From the NCBI RefSeq assembly GCF_003576645.1, contig NC_044917.1:4148499-4212498 (forward strand): a stretch of DNA of 64,000 bases. The letters run 5' to 3'. The stretch comes from Ipomoea triloba. Its lineage: Eukaryota; Streptophyta; Magnoliopsida; Solanales; Convolvulaceae. Both the position numbers and the translations under genes were made by a program. Position 1 is the first letter of the stretch. Each line of letters opens with the position of its first letter. The notes beneath the pieces were generated by a model. It searched no databases. It worked only from the letters and a program-made list of their open reading frames with translations, and was not told the origin of the DNA. This document shows positions 8,572-20,897 of the stretch, one piece after another.

Positions 8572-10679
8572 AGTAGAAAAAAATATTGTGTAGGTGTACG
8601 TTAGGTTATAGTATTGTTGTGATAGACCTTAATTTCTGAGAGCTTTTTAATTTTTAATTTGGTATGGATCTTAGGCGGGCGATCAGTAGTTAATTCATCA
8701 AACTTCTAAGCCATAGCATGGCTGTACTACTGTTGGGTTGTGACGAATGGGATGAGCTTATGTTGTTGTCTGTTCAAACTTTTCCGAGACCATATTTCTT
8801 TTTGTTGGTTTTTAGTTCATATGTTAGTAATTTACCTGCAAAGATCACGTTAGCCAGCCAACTAGCTAGGACCGGTTAACTAGTTTGACTTCGAACGAGA
8901 CACACCCTTAACAATTAGTGGATCTACAAATATTACACTTTCTTTTCAAAATTAACTCATAATATCTATATGAATGCCTTTTTTCTAATATGATATCTTT
9001 TTCTTATTTATTTTTTTTTAATAGAATTGGTGTTAAATGAATCACTACAACCAACATGTAATTGTAGCTTTATTCCTTTGTGCTTGCTAATTTAAGGCAA
9101 GGTTTTAATGAGATGAAAAAAAAAATGCTTCTGATAGCTTAGGGCTACTCGTGCTAGGAACAAATAGCTTAAGGTAAGGTATAACTTGTGACACCACTAT
9201 GATAGTTGGGGCGATATGATAGGTCGTCTAGTTGAGCTTCTAGCTCGGTTGGGTGACACTTTTGAATTGGCCTAATGCAAATCCATCTCCATGGCTAGGT
9301 TGGCAAATCCATCGATTGGCTTTCAACTCTAAGTGTTGGTAATATTTACTCCAACACTAATGAATACAAAATATTTTTTTAAATGCCATCTCAGAATGAA
9401 TATTGGAAATAAAATTACTAAGGTCATTGGATAATTAAATTGAATAATAATTTCCTATTAAACTAAAAATTCTTTCCTTTCTTTTTTTTTTTTCGCTACA
9501 AGCCCTTCTTTCTCATCATGAAAATTAAGAAAAAAGACAAAGGAAAAACTTATTATTAGTTTGATTTTTGTTATGAGTTTGTTTCTCTTTTCTTAAGGGT
9601 CAAGTCTATATCTCCATCTTTTTTCTCTTGTTGTATTTACAATAAATTCCTTTTCTGAATAATAATAAGTAACGTAACCAAGTTGGCATATAAAATAGAA
9701 TAAAGTAGATCGATATGGACTACATCTAAGCTTTCTTCCAAAATGTCGCTTCGATATATTTACTAAATTTAGATAGTTGATGGGATGATGTAAGAGCAGA
9801 CAAGTTTAATCCTGGTCATATGTATAATAATAATATGCATGTAGTAGTGGATACTAGGAAGACGTCTGCATTAATCATCCTTAAAAAAGGTTCACGCACA
9901 CCATCTTCTCCCCAATCGTCGCCTACTTTTATTTTTCTTCTTTCCCTTAAAAAAAAAAAAAAAAAAATTCTTCCCAATCTTTATGTCCTTAAAAACCTTA
10001 CTTTTAATCAACTTGGTTGGCCTGAATGGTCGTGCACTATTGTCCTTTAAGAGAAGCCAGTTGTTCGAATCTCTGGCCTTTTGTATGAAAAAATCAATCT
10101 AGTCATCACTTTGCTCATTAATTGGACTGACCCAGTGCGAATGGAGATTCATTTGAGTATGGTCTGAGCTTAAAAGTGCCTCTTAAAGTTAAGGTATGTT
10201 CAAGACATCCCGTTGTCTAATCCAAAAACCTCACTTTTTAAAGATAAGTTTTCATCAAATCCTATTTGAAAAGTTTATCTCAAAACTTATCGTTTCATTT
10301 ACTTAGTTTGACTCCCGATCTTGTTTATGCATAATTAATTTTTTAAGAAAAAAAAAAGAAAAATTAAATAGGGTGAAATTCATATATGGATGGATGGGAT
10401 GTATCATGGATGAGATATTGAGTGTTGCCAAGGATGATTGTGCTTGCATGGTTCACGTTGTGGCGGCATAGAGTTATGGGTTATGTTGAAAATATAATGG
10501 TATCCAATTAATGACGTAAGTATATATATGCAGCATGCTTTTATAGGGTTTTGTGGATTGCGAGCCATACGTCAATATAATAACGTGCTCAAGCAATGCC
10601 CATAAGGAGTAGAGTCAGCAGCCAATGGATAGTATTTATTTGCTTCATTTATCAAAATGCTCAGCTGTTTCTCTACTTT
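8572..10679. other. Gene-poor intergenic region
   Basis: Includes the likely 3' UTR of the MYB gene at the left. The rest is AT-rich with homopolymer runs. No protein-coding or RNA gene was recognised. Confidence 0.4.
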
Positions 10680-10785
10680 TTTTCTTTTAGTGCTACTGAC
10701 TCTATTACATTGTAATATCTGTTTATCTATATTTTTTCAGCCCGTTAAAATACAAAAAGTCAATACTGCTTTCACTGATGCTCTT
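10680..10785 (-). mobile_element. tRNA-derived SINE, 5'-truncated
   Basis: Read on the minus strand it carries the SINE body from CATCAGTGAAAGCAG through the AGTCAGTAGCACTAAAAG tail. The plus-strand words GCTACTGACTCTATTACATT and GTCAATACTGC line up in order with the full copy at 63596-63765. The tRNA-like head is absent. Confidence 0.55.
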
Positions 10786-13313
10786 TCTTCTCTTTCTTTC
10801 GTTCTTCTTTAAAGAAATAAAGAAATAAATTATTAGTATGCACCGTTCTGAGAATTGTTAATATGGGAATTGAGGGGAGAATATAAAAATCAAATTTAAA
10901 AAAAAAAAAAGTTATGGGGCAGTCCAATTGCACCACTTGACTATCCTACGTACCACCCGCCGATTTCTTTCATTCTAAGTTCATTTAATTGTGTGCAATA
11001 TGTATGGCCGGCTTTTACTTCTGAGACGGAGGCAGTCATCTTTCGTCACAAAATTAGTCCAAATTAAATATGAATTTCTATAATAGACGCTCAGATTTGG
11101 ACCTTATTTGGTATTCATGAGCCTTATTTGACTTTTGAGATGGCCGCCATTCTTCTAAGACAGGTGATGACTATTTTAAAAAGAAATTAAAAGATTTGCA
11201 TTTCAGGATTTACATATAAGTATAAGAAGGTCGTTATGTAATATGTGTTACTGTGTTAGCCACACCAATAATAAATTGATGAATAAATAGCATTTGGACT
11301 CGGTTATACTTTTTTATTCAATTTAATTAAGGTGGTTAGGTATGTACTTAGGTTGAGCTTTTCAAAATTAGGCAAAAATTTGTGTGATAAGTCTCATTGA
11401 TCATTGTCCTTAAGTCAGAAATAAAATATTATTTAAGAAGAAATGTACATTTTGATATTCTTATTTTTAAGTTATGATCCCTTCTTATTTTTTAGGGGCG
11501 GGGGCTGTGGGTTCTTTTTCACACCAACGACACGTAAACTAGTAATCACAACGGCATTTGGTAATAATTCATCATTAAACTCATGACTTTTTAACTTTTT
11601 TTCTCTGTTCTTTTATCTTTATTAATTTACAAAAATAACATCATCTACCCTTCATTAATCAAAATCTTAATATTTTAGTTTATCCTTTTTATATATTTTT
11701 ACACTTTTTAGACAATAATTAATTTTACCAAATACTTTAATTTTAATTACTTAACATATCAACTACTAATAACTTTTTAGTTTGGCGTGTCAAACAGATG
11801 AGGCTATGTTAATGAAACAAGTACGTATACAATATTAATTAGGTTACGCAACTAATAATTTCGACATGTTTGTGTTAATCAATTTAGATACATATAAACA
11901 ACATTTTAGATTTATATAATGGATCATTCATGTGAGAACATACTTTCAAGTAAAAAGTGAATATTAATCTAATCCATCCGTTTAGATGGATCGACAGTTG
12001 AGAATTATTTTGCCTATTTTTATTCAAACGTTCAAATCATACATATTTATTTTGTCTAGACCATTCATTTCTTACCATTTCAGCCAAATTTACCGCAATA
12101 GTAATGCAATAGTAATGCAGAGTAAGAGGGGGAGCAGAGATGATAAATGTGCAGTGCTTGAGTAAGAAATGTCAATGATGAGTCCATGTAATGTTCATGC
12201 AAGGATGGCCTTTCACCACACCCGCCATATTTCAAGCCACATAACCCTCTTCCCACAAATATCACGTGTCCCGGTCCGGTCCCCTGCCCGTGCCCTAGCT
12301 CTAAACACTTGTCTTTTCGTTGCTTCACTTAAATTATCCGGCTGCTCCACACTCAATATATCAACCCCACTCCGCCGTGGTGGTGCCCGGCGCAACCAAT
12401 CTATTCCAGATTCTTCTGTACTCATAAGTGACTACACACTCATACCACACAAATTATATATGCATTTTTCTTTTAAATCTTTGGACACCAACTCTTTCTT
12501 TATCTTCTCCAATTAATTCATCTTTGGCTTTATTTTAAGCATTATTATTATTGCTTTATTTTGAATGTGTTACTAGTGTTTATATATGTGGTAGTCCTCG
12601 CATAAATCATTAGATAATAAGATTACTGGCGCAAACCATTAGATAACAAGATCATATATTAAAGACTTGAAAATAAAACTAAAGGATGATTGATTGTTTG
12701 GAGAATGAAGTAGTTTGAATCACATAATCAAAAAGGGTTATTTACATGTACATAGTGAGGGCCAAGTGGGTCTAATAGTTAATTATGTCATTACATAATG
12801 ATTTTTTTTTTTTTACATACATAATGATTTTGATTGAGAGTTTATGTCCAATGATCTTAGGAGGACTAAATAAGTTGTTATATCATTGACCAGGGTCCAA
12901 TTTCACCTTACAATGTAGAACTAAGTTCAAAACTATGTTGTTTCATAGTTTTCATAAGTGGAGTGACACCTTTTTTCGCGCAATCATAAATAACTTTAAT
13001 GCTGCGGGTACATAATTTGTTAATTGTTAGATGTATCATCTGTTAACTTATTAATTTTCAACCAAATATCTCTTAAAATTTCAACCAAACATAAGGAAAA
13101 AAATGTAGTACTAGTTTAAACAAAACAATGTCATTTTAGACTAAGATTTAGAATGCAAAGTGGGTCAATTCCACAATATAATTTGCTTGACTGAATAACC
13201 TAAAGATGGAAAATGACTTGGATGAGCCTAAATAGCTTGTCATAGCAAAGTTTATTGGATTAGAATAATTTAAGTGTTGAGTCTACAATATTCACTGTCA
13301 ATAGCTAAAGACA
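10786..13313. other. Gene-poor intergenic region with a GC-richer island at about 12180-12430
   Basis: Mostly AT-rich. The island near 12180-12430 is distinctly GC-richer, contains a CACGTG G-box (12263-12268) and is open in both strands for 70-115 codons, but no product resembles a known protein. Elsewhere nothing was recognised. Confidence 0.35.
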
Positions 13314-13380
13314 TTGTGGTCAAGCGGCATCCGGTGTACACTCTCATGTGGAAGAGAGTGGGTTCGAGCCAATAGAACTC
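13314..13380 (+). mobile_element. SINE head (tRNA-like RNA polymerase III promoter)
   Basis: TGTGGTCAAGCGGCATCCGG corresponds to a tRNA A box and GGTTCGAGCC, about 40 bases later, to a B box. The same head occurs in the minus-strand copies at 23452-23560 and 63596-63765. The 3' body is missing here. No cloverleaf could be drawn, so it is not a functional tRNA gene. Confidence 0.6.
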
Positions 13381-14001
13381 AAAAATATTCACCGTTAATA
13401 AGTAAAATTTCATGAAGAGTAACTTGCATCTATTTAACTATTTTAGTGGCATAAGAGGCATATTTTTCCAAATTTTAGAAATTTAATCACCCAAGAAAAT
13501 ACAACCCCATCACTAAATGTAAACTGATTTGGCCCAATAAGCTGGACAAAAGATGTTGAGGAACAAGGTGAAATTGTTCTAAGTTGGCAGATACTTCAAT
13601 TCTTGTGTGCAAGGGCTCACTGGCACAGTAGTGGCACTGCAATATATATTATTGATCTGCACTTATTAAGAATGCACAATATAATCCATCGAGCATCACT
13701 TACAATTTTGCCTGTTCGGCAAAGGGGGGAAAACAAGACCAAAAAAAGCTAGCAGTGAGAGTCGCCTGCCTGCGTTTTCATAGCCGCTTTGGCAGAGACA
13801 CTCTCGTCTACTAAAATGGAGAACATCTGCACAGCTAAGCCCTCTTTCTGTTCACCTATCTCTCCCTCTTTCTCTCCATGGGTATCACTATTTTATATCT
13901 TCAACCTATAGAAATATAGAACAGAAATGCAGGTCCGGTGAGCCCGCCCTGCCAGTTTTGCGTCTTCCAGAGGTTGGAAGAAACTGCCATGCGAGCCAGT
14001 T
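13381..14001. other. 3' flank of the galactosyltransferase gene
   Basis: Probably contains the 3' UTR of the minus-strand gene to the right. Nothing else recognised. Confidence 0.35.
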
Positions 14002-17000
14002 TCAGAAAGCAGCATTCCACAGGACTTTCTCTCCCTCGCCACACCGCCTGTGGACTTCCTTTATCCTGTCAGCTGATCTGCATATCCCGCTGCACGTCCA
14101 GTCAAATGAAGCAACGCAAATGTTGCCCGCCTGAGCCTTCCATTCACAATCTGTAGCAAACAAATGCTCAACTTGTTCAAATGTGTGATCCCGCTATCAA
14201 CTTAAACGTTTAGTTGAAATGGAACAAAGTAATAGACTAATAGTAATTTTACCAGGGGGAGTTCCACAGCATAATCTCCGATCATCAACGTGGTGCACAT
14301 CTAGCCCAATAAACCAGGCCCCCAATGAGACATCCTCGTTAGCATATTTGTGCAGTACATGTCTGCCAAGTTATAAATTAAGATTATAGTCTTGTCTGAT
14401 TTGCTGAAACATATGTCATATATAGTGGTGATAAACAAAATGTGCTTAACTGGTTCGCTGAAATATATGCAGCCAAGTCCTTCGAGATGGCGTATAACTG
14501 TCCTGTAGCATGACGGAAATATTTGTTTCCAGTCTCCCCAAACTTCCAATACTCAGGTTCATGGTATCTTACTCCCCTGGTTCATGAAAATCAACTTCAT
14601 ATCTTAACATCTTCTTCACTAAATATAGTTCAGATCAGCAGAATGAAATAAATGCTTACTTCTGAGATAGAACAGGCCCAGATTTCATGCACCCAATATA
14701 CACTCGTGGTTTCTTGCGGTGTCTAGCTAGCGTTTCGCCTAGTGTTCCTGCAACAATGGCAGTCACTCATAAGTCATCAGATCAGATATACATAAAGAGT
14801 TGCAGGATTAATTGAACTAGCTAGCCTGTTACCTATATTTACATGGACATCATCGTCTACTTTTATGTAATACTCTGCGTCCCATAGCTTAACAGCAGTG
14901 GAAAAATAAGTCTTCGTCTTGGCAGACAGCTCAAGATACCCCTCTACATGATCCTGTTTAGATTGGCACAAGAGACATTAAATTTTTTGTTTAACCAGCC
15001 AAGTTCGTCAGGCTGTTGACTAACCACAATGCTACAAGTTCGCCTCCTGGAGGGAATTATTGACTTTCTTGGTTTGAGCCGATAAGTTATGGGCAATGTA
15101 GGTTGGTTTATCCTCTTGTGGTTCTTGCCGGTTAGAGGCACGGGACAAAATTTGTCCAACATCGAATAGTGGTCGCCTTGTAAGTATAAAAAAGAAGAAG
15201 TTTTGAGCATTACCAGTCTCAAGAAATCTCCATGCTTTTTATCCTCGGCTTCAATAGCTCTGTCTAGAATACCGCCTACTGTCGCACTGCAGGACAAACA
15301 AATGGTTCCATTAATGCTGCCCAAGTCATAAGATCGAACACTTGGAGTGCAAGTGTTAATCAAAAGAGGAATGTAGATCTCTACCCGTGACCGATTACAA
15401 AGCGAATGACTACCCCTTTCTCTTCTTCCAGCTTCTTCCTCTTTTCACCTATTTCATCGTATCAAAAGAAAAAATGCAATGTATAAGAAAAACAGTCAGA
15501 TTATCTAGAAAATGTAAGGAAAAGGGCAGAGAAACCAGTAAGAAACCTTGTGGCATCCATGTGTTGCGAACTGAATCTCGTCGTTTTCTGCTACTAAATG
15601 CAGTGTTTATTCCTATAACCATGAAATATTTTCTTCTTTTAGATGAACCGCTCTTCTCACCGTCCTCCGACATAGGAGAGCCACTAAGAATTGATTCCTG
15701 AGCCGCCTTTGCAGCAGCCAACTCCATCTCCAAATTCGAAATGGTTTTATCTAGCGTCCTGCACAAATTGTACAGTTAATCATTCAACATATCAGATGCA
15801 TGAAGTGCAAATCGCATTTTACCAAAAAACAAATCATAATCTGGACGACAAGGGAGGAATGAGGAATGAAACACGGCAACTCACTGAATGGCATGATGCG
15901 TTTTAGAAACTTCCCCAAAAACGTCTTTGGATACTTTCACATCTTTCGGCTGCAACTACATGAATGCAGACGATATCGTCAACAGAACAGTCAAAAACTT
16001 GAATAGCAGAAGATTAACAAGAGATCAAAGTTCGCCTTTCGATTCGATTTTTAGAGAGGAAGAGATAGATAGATACTCACATATTTTGTACCGCAACCTT
16101 CCGAGATCAACTTCAGACCTTCAGTTTCAGATGAAGGTGTTATTGTAATCCCTTTTGACTCCGGAACGGTCCACATTCTGTCACAAGTTAATTAATTTCA
16201 TTATTGCAAAACCATCATCTCAAGCCTCACTAAAATCATAAAATTTTGAGTTGCGGTCTCTCAAATTCTACTCCCTCACTTACTTCAGGATGTGACCAAA
16301 AAAAAGATATTTTTATCACGTGGGCCTCATGAAAAATGTCTACGTCAACATTTGTGAGACAAATAGAAGTTGAGAGTAAAAAGTAAGAGTACATGTAATA
16401 TTTTCTTAAAATTTTATGTCAACGACCAAATTGATCTTACTGTTAACTTGATAATTTGGTTACATGTGAATAATTTAACCTGATTTGTCTCTTTGTGATC
16501 CTTTGTCAAATCAACTAAAAATTATAAGATGAGATTTACTAAGTGTCCACTCTCAACCATATTGCAATTTCTCTTTTAACTTAAAAAAAAAAAATTGTGA
16601 AGTTAAAAAAACATTGGTTTCTCCGAAATCTGAAAATTATGTAGATCTGCACCTACTTCACCAATAAGGTTTCTCAAGCAACAGACAACATGGTACTCAA
16701 TACATAGCCAAAAAAATGGCAAGCCTATATCACAAAAGACTAGAAATGCAAATCAATTAAACAGTATAAACTTAAACTGAGAAAAAAAAAACATTGAATT
16801 TCTTGAAAGCATTTATATATTATTTCGAAGGCAACCAAAAAGATTGTCATTCAAAGCACACAGAATGAAGCAAATTGCCAGGAATATGTTCCCAAAGACA
16901 CCCAGATGAAAACCAATTCAAATTCCATGAAAACAGAAAAAAGGAAGAGGACCACAACCAGAAGAGCATATATGCACAATGCAAATAAACGAAAAAAGAT

Positions 17001-17132
17001 ATGAACTTTTTACCTGTTGGTGAAGAACACTCCCGCACAGAAGCTACTGATACAAAGCAAAAGCGTCCATTTTTTAGAAATGAGACTTTTGGAAACCCCC
17101 TCTCCGCCTCCACCTCTGCTCTTCACAGACAT
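14002..17132 (-). CDS. Probable beta-1,3-galactosyltransferase (GT31, DUF4094 N-terminus)
   Basis: Eleven exons on the minus strand: 17132-17014, 16177-16081, 15949-15885, 15758-15547, 15448-15385, 15286-15214, 14953-14833, 14747-14660, 14576-14451, 14362-14253, 14150-14002. All junctions are GT-AG and in frame, giving 407 aa, the usual length. A short basic tail and one membrane helix (about 20-38) give type II Golgi topology. A DUF4094 stem follows, then the GT31 catalytic domain with [13 protein letters not shown], the metal-binding DDD at residues 243-245 ([11 protein letters not shown]) and [14 protein letters not shown]. The Cys-rich end includes CCGTPPDCEW and [10 protein letters not shown]. 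It transfers galactose in beta-1,3 linkage, probably to arabinogalactan proteins or N-glycans; the acceptor cannot be read. It most resembles Arabidopsis B3GALT2/3/4. Confidence 0.93.
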
Positions 17133-18585
17133 TTCTGGTTCAAATTCTCCTCTCCCCCAAAACCTTTACCTCTGTTATCAAAAACCCATTCCCAAAACTG
17201 GGTTTGAGAATCAATCCAAACCCAAACGATGAGAACTGATTGAAAGGGAGTTTTTGGTAGTTGGAACGCACTTTAAGGAAGATACTAAGCTATATTGTAA
17301 GCCTGTACCTATGACCTTCCTAGGTGCTATAAAAATGATGCCTTGTTTGAACTTGTGGTATAGTTTGTTCCTTTCTTATATCCTCTGCCCTCTCTCTCTC
17401 TCTCTTTCTATTTCTCTCTCTAGACGTACAGAACTACACTTTGCAGGGAAGACACTGGGAACAGCAGTGAAGGGGGAGACTTACTAACTGCTCAAGATCA
17501 CCAAATTTACCAAACTGTCCTTGTCGCAACTACTGTTTCATTATTAAATGCTCCTCTGTAACTGAAACAGTTCATGTTACATACGGTACGTAAATGCCCT
17601 TATCTTTAACTTTGTTCTCATATTAAATTGCCCCGACAGTTTGTCAGATGCGTTGCTAAAATTAACACATTTTGGCAGAGAGTCGGCTGATGCATAACCA
17701 TATATGCATTACTATACTAGTAGTAGTTTATCTTCTTCTTTCTTTTTCTTTTTTTTTTTTTGTCAAACACTTTGAAGTAGGTATGAATAGATACTACAAT
17801 CTAATAGAGTTAACTGTATTAAAAAAATTCTTTTTTTCAAACTTTTACGTACAAAATTATGTTTCATCCACTTGATCATCCCCTTCTTATTGTTATACCA
17901 TTAGAAGGATGCTAAGATATTAAGTATCTCTACTATACGAAATTAAATCCAAATCTCATATGAATCACGTTCGCATAATTTTGACTCTTATTGAAAACAA
18001 AATTAGTGTAAATCTTTTTATCATACTGCATATTATAAGAATCGATTCTTTAACATTACTGTATGTTTACTTATTGTTGAATTGATTTAGATTATAATTT
18101 GATGAAAAGTTACACAATATAAATTTTGCTTTTGTAAATTTGATTCATGTCTTCACTTCTTCTCAAATTTAAATGCACCTAACTAATATGGTAAGACGCG
18201 TAATAGTGCATTTCTTTGTTGATGATGAAATAAAGTCGGTGGTTTTATTTTTGTCCACACAAGATGGCAAATGGAAATGAGAAGGTTGACTTGATTGGTC
18301 TGCGGTATGCCCATGGAGTCTATTCACCACAAAATAATATTTAAAACTATACTGAAAACAGTTGCCATTATTTCTTCCGTATTTTGCATGCCAATAAGGC
18401 AATAACGACATGCAGATATTTAATCAGTTGTTAGAGAACTTTGCATCACCTTGCTTACACATGCATGTTTCAACTGTTAAAAAAGTAATTAACATATAAC
18501 CCAAACCAAGTTACTCAAATAATTACGTTCGTCGGATAGGTAACAATAAGGTTCTAAGTTTAATGTTTTGTCACAACTATATATT
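17133..18585. other. Upstream region of the galactosyltransferase gene and spacer
   Basis: The left part presumably holds its 5' UTR and promoter, with a CT microsatellite at about 17387-17424. The rest is AT-rich with no recognised gene. Confidence 0.35.
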
Positions 18586-18665
18586 TTTTTTTGAGTATTG
18601 CTGACTCTATTACAATGTAGTATCTGTTCATAACTACTTTCTCCAATCAAGTTAGTAGAATAGTT
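18586..18665 (-). mobile_element. SINE 3' fragment
   Basis: Plus-strand TTGCTGACTCTATTACAATG, GTAGTATCTG and ACTACTTTCTCCAATCAAG follow the order of the full SINE at 63596-63765. The head is missing. Confidence 0.55.
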
Positions 18666-19609
18666 GGTCAGGTGGATTACAACAAAGTTCCAAGTTTAAT
18701 TTCTTGGAAAAGTTGTCTAATTGATATTTTTAGTTTTAGTTGTTCAATTATTCTTAACATAGACTAGTTTACCTCATTGTAATTTTTTCCTGACTAGAGT
18801 CACAACTCACAAGACATACTTCACGTGTAATGCAAATTGGATGGTTGTTACAGAATTTCCCATAAATTAAAGTAATTAATATTATCAACTTCAAAATTAA
18901 AGTTGGGTTTCACGTAGACCACATCTGATTCAAATTCAAAAACCGACCAATCAAAAGAATAAAAATACTTACAACTGGAACTCCATGATACTTGAGCATT
19001 CTTCTGATCTGGACCTACTTCCTTTAAATATTAATCCAGTTCAATATGTTCCCCCATAATTCGTTTAGAAGAGAATTGAAAATTATATCTGCTATTTTTG
19101 TAATTATCATTTCGTCCTTATACTTTGTCTTTGATAAATGAAATTAGATCCTTCCATTTATATCATATCACTCATAAAACTTGTGATATAACTTTATAAA
19201 AAACATCTAATTTACCAAACATCTTTCTACAATCAACCAATACTATCAATTAATCAAACTCACTAATTCAATCAGCTAACAACTATCAGTCAAGAACTAT
19301 TTACCAAACACCCTCAATGTCAATAAATTTTATACTAGCATAGTGTGTGGTTGGGCGAATAATTGGAGCACTATCTATGCAAGTATCATATCGTTTGGAT
19401 AAATTACAATTATAATAATTTATCTCTCTAATCATAAAATTTCAACCGAAGAAATAAAAATTTAGTGAACGTAATTCTATTAAAATTTTATAATTACAGT
19501 TCTAATACCACTACTATTTCAAATTAATTTGTAGTAAATCTAAATAGAAAAAGAATAATATAAAAGATAAAATTGGTCAAAAAGCCAACAAATCAAAGAA
19601 GTAGAGAGG
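18666..19609. other. AT-rich spacer
   Basis: No gene or repeat with a confident name. Confidence 0.3.
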
Positions 19610-19870
19610 TTAGAGGATGGCACATGATCGTCCAACGAGGCAGGGGGGCACCTGAGATCCAAGCTAAGCTGCACCGTAAAAAAGAATTCCCGGGAGCACG
19701 TGAGGTGGGACACGTGGCACGTTACTGCTGGGGCCGGTTGGGTCCACCGTACCTTACTGTGTTCATAAATCAAGTAACAGCCTCCATTCCTCCCCACTTG
19801 GGCGCTGGAAAAGCCTCCATCATGACGTGGGACCCTCATCACGAGCTCCTCTCGTACGTGTCACCAAGCC
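19610..19870. promoter_or_regulatory. ACGTG (G-box/ABRE) cluster, orphan promoter-like island
   Basis: Within about 165 bases there are five ACGTG cores: CACGTG at 19697-19702, CACGTG at 19711-19716, CACGT at 19718-19722, ACGTGG at 19825-19830 and ACGTG at 19856-19860. The stretch is also GC-richer than its surroundings. Such clusters are typical of abscisic-acid or light-responsive promoters bound by bZIP/bHLH factors. No coding region follows on either strand within several kilobases, so its target is unknown. Confidence 0.4.
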
Positions 19871-20772
19871 ATCATCTCTTCCCCCTTCACCGTTTTATTA
19901 AGGATTCCTGCAAAAACGACGGGAAAGTCGAAAACCAACTCAGAGTTCACCCCTTTTGCCCCCGCCATTCTCGTTATCTTCTACCACAATTTTTTTTTCT
20001 TACTCCAAAATATTCAAAGATAACGAAAGAGAGTAAACATTTTAGTCCTATTAGTCGCGAACTAAATTAGTTTTAATTTATGAGGTCATTGTCTACTTTA
20101 AGCATTTGGTCAAACCAAAATTTACCTTATCTTTTGTTGTTAATTTTATTTATCAATTTAAATTTCAAAATTTGAAAATCACCAAGGTCCAGCATGTACG
20201 TCAATGTAATTTTTGGAAAGTTAAAAGGAATGCATATTTCGGAACCCAATGGTCAAGGAACACGTGTCTCGGTTTTATCTCCTAGAAGTTAGTAAGTGAA
20301 TCTTTGATAAAACCAGAATAATCTAATCATATTTTCACAGAAAATGTTACAGATAAACTTAATTATTGCTTAGATCTCTATAAGGACATTAGTACGTACT
20401 CTTCAACGTTAAGAATGCATTTATGTTTAGCATTTCAAATCATTTGTTAGAACAGGACAAGGCAGTTGGTATTTAACTTACTGATCTGATGCCATGTCGC
20501 ATAGGAATCCATCATGCATGTGAATTTTTTTTTTCGAAACAGCTTCCGAATAGAGAAGGTCATAAATAACAGAATACGAGAATTCAAATCACTCCCTACA
20601 GTCAGACATAGAAAGGAACTCACAAGTTAACACATGAGCAACCAAATTTACTAATCATATAGCAACCAGCTATTACAGGTCATTCCCATTCCAACATTAT
20701 CTCAAGGCAATAGTCAAGCCGTCGCTAATCACATTGTCCGATCTAGCGGAAGGCAACCACTGGACCCAGAAC
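19871..20772. other. AT-rich spacer with another G-box
   Basis: A further CACGTG lies at 20261-20266. No gene recognised. Confidence 0.3.
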
Positions 20773-20897
20773 TCTGGTCGCCTCTGCTGTGAGAGGCGAC
20801 CAGAATTTTGGTCGCCTCCCTCATGAGAGGTGACCAGAATTGGTCGCCTTCCCAGAGGAGGCAACCAGATCTAGTCACCTTCTCTAGGAAGGTGACT
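20773..20897. repeat. Four tandem imperfect hairpins built on a GGTCGCCT/AGGCGACC motif
   Basis: Hairpin 1 (20773-20804) has a perfect 13-bp stem TCTGGTCGCCTCT with a 6-base loop. Hairpins 2 (20806-20839), 3 (20840-20869) and 4 (20873-20897) repeat the design with diverged arms; hairpin 4 has stem AGTCACCTTC/GAAGGTGACT. The arms in successive units are variants of one motif. Related words continue to about 20937. The block is not coding. To its right, 20960-21115 resembles one arm of a Mutator-like MITE, so the cluster may be its interior. Confidence 0.7.

Noticed and set aside
10422..10440. Sequence TGTTGCCAAGGATGATTG resembling mature miR169
   Set aside because: Only 11 core bases match and I found no complementary arm within about 200 bases on either side, so no precursor hairpin is supported.
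12213..12516. ORFs of 70-115 codons on both strands near 12.2-12.5 kb
   Set aside because: Both strands are equally open because of GC richness; no recognisable domains or splice context.
13314..13380. Functional tRNA gene
   Set aside because: A and B boxes are present but acceptor and anticodon stems do not pair; the same sequence is dispersed as SINE heads.
13938..14156. Plus-strand 72-codon ORF
   Set aside because: Shadow of the last exon of the minus-strand galactosyltransferase.
19540..20070. ORFs of 100 and 165 codons around the ACGTG cluster
   Set aside because: Composition follows the GC-rich island; products resemble nothing and the plus-strand frame runs into AT-rich spacer.
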